The translations under genes were made by a program, and so were the position numbers. Below are positions 1 through 7,579 of a DNA stretch of 10,570 bases, piece after piece. Position 1 is the first letter of the stretch. Every line of letters starts with the position of its first letter. Origin of the DNA: Saccoglossus kowalevskii (Eukaryota > Hemichordata > Enteropneusta > Harrimaniidae); NCBI RefSeq assembly GCF_000003605.2, contig NW_003129363.1:121916-132485 (forward strand), written 5' to 3'. The notes under the pieces are model-generated. The model made no database searches. It was not told the DNA's origin and saw nothing but the letters and a program-made list of their open reading frames with translations.

Positions 1-75
1 TTTCCAGCAATATCTCAAGTAATTTTAATTTCAGCACACGGGAGTTCTTTCTAAGCTTTCTTTGATTTTAATTAT
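1..75 (+). repeat. Right-hand tail of another family C copy
   Basis: TTTCAGCACACGGGAGTTCT followed by CTTTCTTTGATTTTA resembles 5157-5192 (TTTCAGCACACAGGAGTTCT, then TTTCTTTGATTTCA) with a short indel. The preceding CAATATCTCAAGTAATTTTAAT also resembles the C units. The rest of this copy lies left of the window. Confidence 0.45.
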
Positions 76-137
76 TTCTCTATTTTATTGATTACTATAG
101 TTTAATGTTTAGAATGTCAAAATATGTTCTTTTTTAT

Positions 138-814
138 TAGCTCCGCTGTCGACTTTGTCGAGCGAAGCTTATCATATGAGTGATTGTCCTCCGTCGTCCG
201 TGTCAATGTTTTACTTTTTCGACTTCTTCTTGAAAACTACAAGCCTGAATGCTTTGATACTTGGTGTATATGTACCTTGGGTAGACCTCTCTCAGATTTA
301 TTCATTTTGTAATGATATCTTCAATTCTCTAATTTTGGTGAATATTTTTGTCATTTTTGGTAAAAAGTGATATTTTCAACTTCTTGTTAAAAACCGCAAG
401 TCCAATTGCTTTGATATTACATATATAGGTACTACATGTGGACTTCTCTCAAATTTGTTCATTCCATGATATCTTCAATTCTCCAATTGTGATGAATATT
501 TTTGTCATTTTTGGTAAAAAGTGATATTTTCGACTTCTTGTTAACAACCACAAGTCCAATTGCTTTAATATTACATATATAGGTACTACCAGTACATGTG
601 GACCTCTCTCAGATTTGTTCATTTCATGATGATATCTTTAATTTTCTAATTTTGATGAATATTTTGTCATTTTTAGTAAAAAGTGATATTTTTGAATTCT
701 TGTCCCATTGCATTGATACTGTGCATATTGTTCATTTTCTAATGATATCTTCTGTTCTTTAATTGAAATGTGCATTGCTAACAGCAGAGCTATCTCAGCC
801 GAGAGGCTGCTTGT
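138..814 (+). mobile_element. A1: complete tandem-repeat transposable element, HINE/pearl-like
   Basis: Starts TAGCTCCGCTGT (138-149) directly after a T, followed by a small hairpin TCGAC-TTT-GTCGA (149-161). The body is a tandem array of about 157 bp units; the repeated (C)GACTTCTTG landmark sits near 220, 377, 531 and 693. Each unit carries ATGCTTTGATA, GACCTCTCTCAGATTTGTTC and GTCATTTTTGGTAAAAAGTG-like blocks. At the right end ACAGCAGAGCTA (781-792) is an 11/12 inverted copy of the left end, followed by a hairpin CAGCC-GAGA-GGCTG (796-809) and CTTGT (810-814). No transposase, so non-autonomous. I infer a Helentron-associated (HINE) type; a TIR-type MITE is the alternative. Confidence 0.75.
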
Positions 815-1475
815 TTTCATTTTGAAAGTTTTTTTTGTTTTACTCAGACGATTGATGAAATAAAATGGTGTAGTGACGCGTCTAGTAACCTGCCAAATAA
901 CAAGACAATTCAGGCGTCAAATTGAATTTTGTCCAGTGCCATGGACCTGCGACAGTGTACAAACGTGACCAGTTACACCAGAACAGACATATTTCGCATC
1001 TAACTCAACCCCATGTAACAAACTTTATACTATGTGTTCATTATGGTCCATTCTTCCTCAACGAACAAGTACATAAGTGACAATATAGTCAAAGACGAGA
1101 AAACTGTACAAGAAATTTGCCTTATTTACACGTATCGGCAATGCAAGCTGCCCAGCGAGTTCGCCTGCTGACGTCACAAGGGGAATTTCTGTATGCAAAT
1201 GAGAAGCTAGAGAGGAGCCTCGTTTTAAAATACAGAAAAATAAAGTTGCCGTAGACTATGTTTAAAACACATTTTTTCACTTAAAAAAAATTAATTTATG
1301 CTTAGAAACATAAAAATAAATAATATTTATGTATCAATGGATAATTTTAGGCGTGAAAATAGCAGCCATTTCACAGGCACTTTAAGGTGTATTTTTAGAG
1401 CTTTATTTTATGTGACATTAATTCACATGCCAAGTCATTCAAATTCATCATGAATGTACAATTTTGTCTCTTAAG
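815..1475. other. Intron sequence without a recognised gene
   Basis: Remainder of the intron before exon 1476-1694. It is AT-rich, with an A/T run near 1281-1335 including a weak palindrome ACATAAA...TTTATGT (1308-1332). Apart from the CRE/octamer pair I see no supported feature. No sequence matching the preceding exportin-T helix (the LI..WLQ region) is present, so the upstream exon is outside the window. Confidence 0.7.
1169..1200. promoter_or_regulatory. CRE palindrome next to an octamer motif
   Basis: TGACGTCA (1169-1176), the full CREB/ATF palindrome, lies 16 bases from ATGCAAAT (1193-1200), the POU-factor octamer. Both are inside the XPOT intron about 280 bp before exon 1476-1694. An intronic enhancer or a promoter remnant of an inserted element are both possible; short motifs also occur by chance. 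Confidence 0.25.
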
Positions 1476-1694
1476 AGTACGTCTAACAAACAAGAGAAGA
1501 TGTTTATTTGTAACAAAGCAGCTCAGTTGTTGTCTATGGTATTTGTTATTGAATATCCCCATAAATGGATGACCTTCTTCACTGATCTACATCGTTTGTT
1601 GAGCTATGGTGTCAAAGCTGTTGACTTGTACCTTCGAATACTGATGGCAATAGACAGTGAAGTTGTTGACAGAGAAATTGTACATACAACTGAG
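1476..1694 (+). CDS. XPOT: Exportin-T internal exon (start of the Xpo1-like region)
   Basis: Encodes 73 residues in phase 0 of exportin-T, the karyopherin-beta family receptor that binds mature tRNA with RanGTP in the nucleus and carries it through nuclear pores. Matches to remembered vertebrate exportin-T include the NKAAQ helix, the segment after it ending in EY..KW, and the nearly invariant VDLYLRILMAIDSE followed by VDR.(V/I)VHT. The spacing between these blocks equals that of the human protein. The acceptor is a pyrimidine-rich stretch ending AAG at 1475; an alternative AG at 1477 would shift the exon start by two bases. The donor is GAG|gtaagt at 1694/1695. The open frame runs left into the intron to a TTG at 1464, which is not a start codon: the true N-terminus (about 95 residues) lies upstream of the window. 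Next exon follows after an 89 bp intron. Confidence 0.95.
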
Positions 1695-1783
1695 GTAAGT
1701 ATACAACTGATATTTATCAAACCATTAATTTGTTAGTTAAAATTTTCAATCGTGTATTTATTGGTATGTGTTTTTGTGCATAG

Positions 1784-1867
1784 GATGCCCAGAGAAATAC
1801 GCTAATCAAAGACGCTATGAGAGAACAATGTATACCAGAAATGGTAGAGATGTGGTATATGATATTG
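1784..1867 (+). CDS. XPOT: Exportin-T internal exon (28 codons)
   Basis: A short phase 0-0 exon, 84 bp, too small to show up as a long ORF. Translation gives DAQRNTLIKDAMREQCIPE followed by MVEMWYMIL, nearly identical to the vertebrate EARRNTLIKDTMREQCIP...VESWYQIL helix pair. It continues the frame of the 1476-1694 exon with no missing residues. Acceptor tttttgtgcatag|G at 1783/1784; donor TTG|gtaaga at 1867/1868. This region belongs to the exportin-1-like HEAT repeats near the N-terminus, which in structures of the family lie close to the Ran-binding arch; that placement is from family knowledge, not from this sequence. Confidence 0.95.
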
Positions 1868-1971
1868 GTAAGAACTTTTAAGATTTATTTATTATATCCA
1901 CTGCAAAATGTAATGCGTTTTTATGATTATAATGTGTTTCTTGCAATAACTTGATGGTTTTTATTTTACAG

Positions 1972-2241
1972 AGAACTTATGAAAACTCATCTTCTGAAGT
2001 CACATGTCTGTGTCTCGAGGTGATTGGTGCCTATGTATCCTGGATTGATATCAGTCTTATCGCCAATGAACGCTTCATAACATTGTTATTACACCATTTG
2101 TCTGTGGATGTACTTAGAGAAAGTGCTTGTGATTGCCTTCATGAAATCATCAGTAAAGGAATGAATCCTATGGCTAAAACTCAACTGGTGGAGTCATTAG
2201 TAAGTGTCCTTGAGAGGGCCCATATTCTTCCGCCTGCACAG
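1972..2241 (+). CDS. XPOT: Exportin-T internal exon (90 codons)
   Basis: Phase 0-0 exon encoding 90 residues. Recognisable blocks are NSSSEVTC.CLEV.GAYVSWID.SLIAN.RFI, then a helix with VLRE.ACDCL.E...KGM.P, then LVESL..VL. All match exportin-T at conserved spacing, including the human-length loop before the next exon. Acceptor ttttattttacag|A at 1971/1972; donor ACAG|gtaagt at 2241/2242. An in-frame ATG at 1951 lies inside the intron and is not used. The exon ends in PPAQ and the protein resumes with DEDIDF 6.8 kb downstream, after an intron full of repeats. Confidence 0.95.
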
Positions 2242-3071
2242 GTAAGTACTCCTGTTAAATACAGTCTGTGATAAAACTAGCACTCAACATATAGATAAAA
2301 CCTCAATTACATGATATAAGGAGATGAATAGACTTTATTTTGGTAAAAGTATATTAGAGATAGTCATGTAATTCATGTCTTGTCAATCATGTTTGATCTT
2401 CATATATACATGATACATCTTGTCACATGTGTGCTTTTATTTGTTTGAACATCAAATGGCAGGCATTGTAATGTTAAAAATTCATCATGTCTGTCTGCCA
2501 TTTTGCCATCATGCTAGGTTCAATGTATACATACAAGAACCATTATTTTTTATGCATATGATTTTCTAAGCCATGTTTCTCATATACTGTGTATGTTCTC
2601 AAATAGGCGTCACTCTAATTTAAGCGTCAGACAGACGTGAATGTTATAAAATTGTTCCAAGGACAGTCTCTCTATAGAAATGAACACCATCAAAATGTTC
2701 CATTTAGGCGTCGCCCAGACCAGGCTTCGACTTACTGTAGGACGGGAAATTATTGCGCAATGAAATGTATGTGTCATGGCAAATTGCGTCTAATTTTTAT
2801 TATTCGCATTCTTCTTGCAGACAAATTCAAATTTGACCTTTCATTTATACGTGATTGTCAATAAACTTTAAACAGAATCTTAACAAATACAAACAAAGAG
2901 CATTTATTATTCAATGTTATGTTACTAAATCACACATTAAAAACAAGTGTTACACTTCTACTATAGCCAACACGCATCTGAGGACTATCGTTATTGTTAT
3001 TGCAGTTCACACTCATCGTGGCAGCCATTTTGCCAAGTAAAAAAATACTCTTATCACTCCGTACGTGACAT

Positions 3072-3213
3072 CAACATGCCAGAAGTTGGGGTTTTCCCGA
3101 AGATCAAAAAGCTCTTGTAATATTTGATGTATCGGAACACATCGATGTGAAGATTTTTTGTACCAAAAACTGCACGACAACAACATCGCTACTGTGTTTG
3201 TTCTGGCATGTTG
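3072..3213. repeat. Inverted repeat, 13 bp arms 116 bp apart
   Basis: CAACATGCCAGAA (3072-3084) and TTCTGGCATGTTG (3201-3213) are exact reverse complements. TGGGGTT just inside the left arm and AACCCCA just outside the right arm are also complementary but not in nested order. It could be a small foldback element of about 142 bp; I saw no target duplication. Confidence 0.7.
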
Positions 3214-3615
3214 TAACGATCGGCTGCAACCCCATTGATCTCGCCGTCAACATAATTAGCTAATTATTGCTTTAATTTATTTATAACTTAGTGGTGTTTG
3301 AACTTTCTGAACAAATATTTGACTTGGGTGAGTAGCCTAATTTGCATATTGCGATAACATATTCTGCCGCATAAATACTGGTAATATTTCATTGGAAGGT
3401 CTGAAAATGTGCGAGTTTTAGTATATAATGATTTAATATGTAATGATAGATGTTATTTGAGCAATCTGATTAAAATAAGATCCTAGTTTTAGTTTGTTTT
3501 TTTGTATATTTAGTTTATTTTACTTTGATCTAGTATTTATTTTTTAAAGTTTTGGTAATTGCGAAAGCCAACAAGGATCTGATCCAATGCCTATGAAATC
3601 CTGTTCAAATCTTGC

Positions 3616-3740
3616 GTAAGTAACAGCCAATCACATCCCTCCTTATATAGGCTGTCGGTTGCTTACTTTTCAGTGTAGCGATACTCTAGGGGCAATTTTT
3701 CTGTACATTATATTTTGCCCACTTGAATAAACCATTGAAA
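3616..3740 (+). promoter_or_regulatory. CCAAT/TATA cluster with imperfect hairpin and downstream poly(A) signal
   Basis: GCCAATCA (3626-3633) is followed at close range by TATATA (3644-3649). Flanking arms GTAAG..ACAGCC (3616-3628) and GGCTGT......CTTAC (3650-3666) are complementary. About 60-80 bases further lie GGGCAA/TTGCCC arms (from 3691 and to 3720) and AATAAA followed by an A run (3726-3745). It resembles a very short transcription unit or a retroposed copy of one. I tried U1, U2, U4, U5, U6, U7, U11, U12 and their atac forms from memory and none fits. Confidence 0.2.
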
Positions 3741-3760
3741 AAAAATTAATAGTATATTTT

Positions 3761-3900
3761 TTATTTACAAACGATATTCCACAGCATTATATAATTTGTG
3801 TCATTACATTGAATATTTTTTTCACTTCGAACAAATGTGTACGCCAGCCAAGTTTTGTTTTTTTCAGTCATCGCTTCAATCAAACACTGAGCATAATTAT
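3761..3900 (-). CDS. Possible minus-strand terminal exon
   Basis: The reverse strand has an acceptor ttgcttccattctag, then a 45-codon open frame beginning NYAQCLIEAMTEKNKTWLAY and ending TGT AAA TAA. The stop overlaps an AAATAAA poly(A) signal. Only this frame is open. The length is within chance expectation for AT-rich DNA and I recognise no family; listed because it lies in series with the other two minus-strand islands. Confidence 0.12.
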
Positions 3901-4102
3901 CTAGAATGGAAGCAAAATTAAGTAAATCGTAATGAAATTATCACACTGTAAACTATAGTGAACAATACAAACTGATTTTAAATTGTACAGCGGTCACCTG
4001 CCCACGGCATCGACGCAGAATATTGGAGCAAAAAATATTTCCTAATCAATTGCGATGTGTTCCAAATAAAAAAATATTTTATTCAAGTCCAAATCAGTTC
4101 AA

Positions 4103-4242
4103 TTACTTTAATAAAGAGTTATTGGATAATGTACAAAATGTTGATACATTTTGATGAATAGCCTCGGCCCGATCGTCAACAAAACATCGTACGTCTTCAG
4201 GGCAAGTGACTGGAAAAGGACCGGTGTTCGTCGAACCTATGG
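4103..4242 (-). CDS. Possible minus-strand exon with a nearby poly(A) signal
   Basis: On the reverse strand a strong acceptor (gattttttccccatag) is followed by an open frame reading GSTNTGPFPVTCPEDVRCFV and ending with a stop at 4103-4105. AATAAA follows within about 30 bases of the stop. The alternative frame is also open for 42 codons, so the reading frame is not certain. If real, it could be a terminal exon of the 5267-5657 candidate, with the family C array lying in the intron between them; the splice phase of that link does not fit well. No homology recognised. Confidence 0.15.
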
Positions 4243-4311
4243 GGAAAAAATCATCAGTCCCGGAATAACTATGCAAAATAACAAATCTCAAGAACTGTAT
4301 GTTGGTTTTTA

Positions 4312-5195
4312 ATGAAGCTTGGTGTGTAGATGCTCTGGGCTAATGCGCAGATTAGATTAGATTTCGGTTGAAATCCATGCATATTAATTACCTGATTTGC
4401 ATGATAATTGGCTAATTTTTACCTGTTCTTTGACTTTTCCACTGATATCTAAAAAGCCATTCATTAAATTTTGATGAAACTTTGTACATAGATGCTCTGG
4501 ACTAATGTACAGATGTGATTAGTTTTGGGTAAAAATCCATGCATATAATTAACCTAATTTGCATAATGATTAGTCAATTTTCGGCTTTTCCACTGATATC
4601 TCAGGTACTAATAATCACAATTCACTGCAACTTGCATAGATACATAGGACGACGAACTGACAGGTATGTGAAATATTATAACCTAGTTTGCATAATTAAT
4701 CAATTTTCAGCTTTTGATATTTCAAGTACTATCTATTACTTCCTTACTTTTCAATGAAACTTGACAAAGACTTGATTAATTTTAAGTAAAATGTGTGCAT
4801 ATTAATCAATGAATTTGCATAATTAATTTTTGGCTTTTACACTGATATCACATGTACTAATTTTTCGATTTCAATGAAACTTTATAGTACATGCATATTG
4901 ATTATCTATTATTAGCCCATTTCTAATATCTAAAAAAATCAGATTTAAATTGAATTCATCGCAGAGGTGCTCTGGAATAAATTACACTAAAAACCATGGA
5001 TGAAAAATCAAATTTTCTGTATGTATTATAAATTTTGACAATGTGATTTTTTTTTCATGTTATGCATCTCAGTTAGCAGACAAAAATTAGTTGCCAAGCT
5101 TCTCGTTTGAAAGCAAATCTTAAATTTTGAATTAATTTTAATGTGTCTCCAATACTTTCAGCACACAGGAGTTCTAAGATTTCTTTGATTTCAGT
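4312..5195 (+). repeat. Family C: degenerate tandem array of 120-160 bp units
   Basis: Recurrent blocks are GAAACTTTGTACATAGATGCTCTGGA (in part), CCATGCATAT.AATTA..TAATTTGCATAAT and GGCTTTTCCACTGATATCT. The last block occurs near 4432, 4583, 4709 and 4832, spacing about 150, 126 and 123 bp, with copies decaying to the right. The far right end, CAGCACACAGGAGTTC near 5160, is shared with the left edge of the window. I did not find CTTGT or an inverted repeat at its ends, so its class is unknown. Confidence 0.6.
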
Positions 5196-5266
5196 TTGAC
5201 GAAAAGGCAGGACCCTTTCTGATTTTCATAACTGCAAGTTCAATTCCACTTTGTGCGTTGTATTCA

Positions 5267-5657
5267 TCAATAGACAAAATCCAAGGCAGAATCCTGTACA
5301 ACTTTCTGCCAATCTTGATTCGCAAATGTGCTGGTTACATGTACAGTGTTCTTCTCAGGCCTTTCAAGCACCGTGGGCCCACGTCCCTTAGACAAATAGC
5401 TGCGTCCTTTCGTTTCGCCAGCGATTCTTGTAATCCTGTCCACGTTGCTTGAGTTGTTGTATTGTGTACAAGTGACAGCCTCATCTTGCACATCTTTAAA
5501 ACAATAACATGTATTGATCGAAAGGTAATCCTGCCTTTGTTAGCCTTACAAAAACAGTGAAAAAACGGAAGTCTACAAGAAGTCTTTTGAGGGAGCGGCG
5601 CCTGCAAAGTAATAATTTGCCCCATTGCGTTGCGAAGATCTATCCCGATTTGCTGCA
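5267..5657 (-). CDS. Possible minus-strand two-exon gene fragment nested in the XPOT intron
   Basis: The reverse strand has a locally GC-richer block with two overlapping open frames. A plausible splicing joins exon 5657-5550 (acceptor ccgcag; donor TGTTTTT|gtaagg) to exon 5493-5267 (acceptor ttgttttaaag) across a 56 bp intron. The split codon T|AT keeps one frame open for about 111 codons to a TGA. The product would read QIGIDLRNAMGQIITLQAPL early and NTVHVTSTFANQDWQKVVQD near its end. I recognise no domain or family. Read without splicing, the first frame also stays open to 5335, which weakens the case. It may be a live nested gene, a dead retro-copy or chance. Confidence 0.22.
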
Positions 5658-6186
5658 CTGCGGTTAATTGAGGTTTTTACTACTCCATCGCTGGGAAAAA
5701 AACGTAAATAAATTGAAGCAAAAGTTATTCAACTGCAGATGAGATGACCAAAGAAAAAACGAACCCATATCTCTAGAAAATACCTCATTTATAGAGTGTC
5801 TCGTTACCGTGGAACGCCACTGAATCGCATAACACATGTTGTGACATCGTGACCGATGCATGGTGGGTTACACAAGGGATTCTGTTCGAGGTAACAAAGA
5901 TGGCGACGCAGAGTGCATTTTTTCCCGCGATATTTAAAAACAACATCTCGTTGGCGATTTTGATGTAATTTCTAAAATAATCAATGAATCTTTTTAATTA
6001 ACAAAACATTCTAAATATGTGTATTTTTAAACCAAAAAGTCAGGGACCGATGATCGCAACAGCAGCGGTAAATACCCATTGTGATCGTATCGTTGCGCAT
6101 ATGGTATAGATAGATCAATGAAAAGTTGCTGACTTAGGTTTTGAAATGCCGTTATAGAAAAAAAAAAAATGTCATTATTGGTTTAT
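5658..6186. other. Unique intron stretch between the minus-strand island and B1
   Basis: Contains a reverse-strand TATAAAT near 5787-5793 that would suit a promoter for the candidate minus-strand gene, and a forward AAAGATGGCGACG at 5896-5908 that looks like a good initiation context but opens only 22 codons before TAA at 5966. Nothing else is recognisable. Confidence 0.4.
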
Positions 6187-7405
6187 TAGTCCCCGTTCAG
6201 ACAAGGACTTATAATTCGGTCTCCGTCCGTTCGTCCGTGCATTCGTGTGTCCGTCCAGAGTCATATCTCAGAATCCCTTGGACCGATTCCGTTCATTCTT
6301 TGCATGTTCCTAGTACTTTATGCGGGACATATGCACATGCAGTGGTTTAGCGATTCGATTCAAAATGGCCGACTGGCAGCCATCTTGTTTTTTGAAAATG
6401 TTGTATTTTGGACATGCTTTGTTAGTTTTCATTCAAACTTGGTACATAGATTATACATGTTAGGATACATGTCCATGATGATTCATTTCACAATTGAATC
6501 AAAGATGGCCGACTGGCAGCCATCTTGTTTTTTTGAAAATGTCGTATTTTGACATGCTTTGTCAGTTTTCATTCAAATTTAGTATATAGATCATACATGT
6601 TAGGATACATGTCCCCGATCGTCCGTGAGTTCCTGAATCTGTCCGTCCGACCGTTTGTGTGTCAGTCTGTCCGTGCGTCAGCTTATCCAACGTCATATTT
6701 CAGAATCCTGTGTTGACCGATTCCGTTCATTCTTCGCATGTGTCTAGTACCTTATGTGGGACATGTGCACATGCAGTGGTTTAGCGATTTGATTCAAAAT
6801 GGCCGACTGGCAGCCATCTTGTTTTTTGAAAATATTGTATTTTGGATATGCTTTGTCAGTTTTCATTCAAACTTGGTACATAGATTATACATGTTAGGAT
6901 ACATGTCCATGACGATTTATTTCGCAATTGGATCAAAGATGGTCGACTGTCAGGCATCTTGTTTTTTTTGTTTTTTTTATGCGGTATCTTGGATGTGCTC
7001 TGTACGTGCATACATGTACTTTATACATGTTAGGATGCATGTCCATGACAATTTGTTTCAAAGTCTGGTCAAGGATGGCCAATTGACAGCCATCTGACTT
7101 TTTGGCCTTACTGCTATATTTCCACAATTTATGTACCATTTTCATTCGTATTAGGCACATACATCATACATATCAGTGTGTTTCATAATCAGATCAAAGA
7201 TGGCCGAATAAGGACTGTTTTTATTTTTGGCCATATTACTACTACACGGAACACATGTTTTGATGTAAATAAACAATCTGTTGTATACGCCACTTGGTAC
7301 TCAAGTTTCAAGGACACGCTTGCGAAAATCCTCCGCTTTAATATGACGAGCACAAAGAGAACTTTCAAAAATTTAACGGGGACTGTGTCATTTTCAATGA
7401 CTTGT
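6187..7405 (+). mobile_element. B1: 1.2 kb non-autonomous element with CCGTCC-rich head and 140 bp units
   Basis: The left end TAGTCCCCGTT and the right AACGGGGACT (7375-7384) contain a perfect 10 bp inverted repeat (6188-6197 with 7375-7384). Just beyond lie a hairpin GTCATT-TTC-AATGAC (7387-7401) and a terminal CTTGT (7401-7405). The body has a head rich in CCGTCCGT, then units of about 140 bp each carrying an ATGGCCGACTGGCAGCCAT dyad (unit starts near 6365, 6505, 6799, 6939, 7075 and 7200, later ones degenerate). A block including the head is duplicated in tandem with an offset of 434 bp. Long open frames over these repeats are chance frames and carry no recognisable domain. Confidence 0.65.
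6250..7090 (+). repeat. 434 bp tandem duplication inside B1, with nested 140 bp repeats
   Basis: The segment beginning around GACCGATTCCGTTCATTCTT recurs at 6281 and 6715, an offset of 434 bp. The two copies are close to identical; most differences I compared by eye between about 6281-6510 and 6715-6945 are C/T or G/A transitions. Within each copy the motif ATGGCCGACTGG repeats with 140 bp spacing. Confidence 0.8.
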
Positions 7406-7579
7406 TAATTTCTAAGTCATATTTTGATAACCCGAAATCTGGCATACTTTACAAATTTAAAAAATATGAACTGACAGTGACATGGGCACTAAAACTGACT
7501 GTACTTGTTGTACACAAAATAACGATGAACCAGTTACCTCCATGGACAACAATATATTCATAACAATACATTTTTTGCT

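Larger units (their letters stand above)
2242..3760. other. Left part of the 6.8 kb XPOT intron, no supported gene
   Basis: Unique-looking AT-rich intron DNA. It contains several GCGTC-centred motifs (2606, 2624, 2707, 2786), isolated GCCATTTTG words (2497, 3024), the 13 bp inverted repeat at 3072-3213 and the CCAAT/TATA cluster at 3616. No exportin-T coding sequence remains here: the protein is continuous from PPAQ (ends 2241) to DEDIDF (starts 9025). Confidence 0.7.

Noticed and set aside
155-370. Forward ORF ending LILVNIFVIFGKK, with a similar peptide at 7482-7718
   Set aside because: Both fall in A-family core units. The shared peptide reflects the DNA repeat; it starts at a non-ATG codon in the first case.
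220-814. Regular spaced repeats as a CRISPR array
   Set aside because: Units are about 157 bp with no unique spacers, in a eukaryotic intron.
1464-1475. In-frame TTG as a start of the first XPOT exon
   Set aside because: These bases are the intron's pyrimidine tract and acceptor; exportin-T needs about 95 more residues upstream.
2930-3028. Reverse-strand AAAATGGCTGCCACGATG start with about 32 codons
   Set aside because: Good initiation context but too short, no splice continuation seen, and GGCAGCCATTTTG-like words recur in repeats here.
5335-5658. Unspliced 107-codon reverse ORF as a single gene
   Set aside because: Begins at GTG directly after an acceptor-like CAG and has no family match; the spliced reading is at least as good, so I list only the low-confidence fragment.
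5900-5968. Forward AAAGATGGCGACG start, 22 codons (MATQSAFFPAIF...)
   Set aside because: Ends quickly at TAA with no convincing donor; the ATGGCG word fits repeat and YY1-like background.
6247-7097. Two long forward open frames with similar peptides (HMHMQWFSD...NGRLAAILFF)
   Set aside because: They lie in the two copies of the B1 tandem duplication. Similarity is explained by the repeat, differences alter residues freely, and no domain is present.
6169-7395. TGTCATT on both sides of B1 as a target-site duplication
   Set aside because: The left copy is 12 or more bases from the element end while the right copy is part of the terminal hairpin, so they are not flanking duplications.
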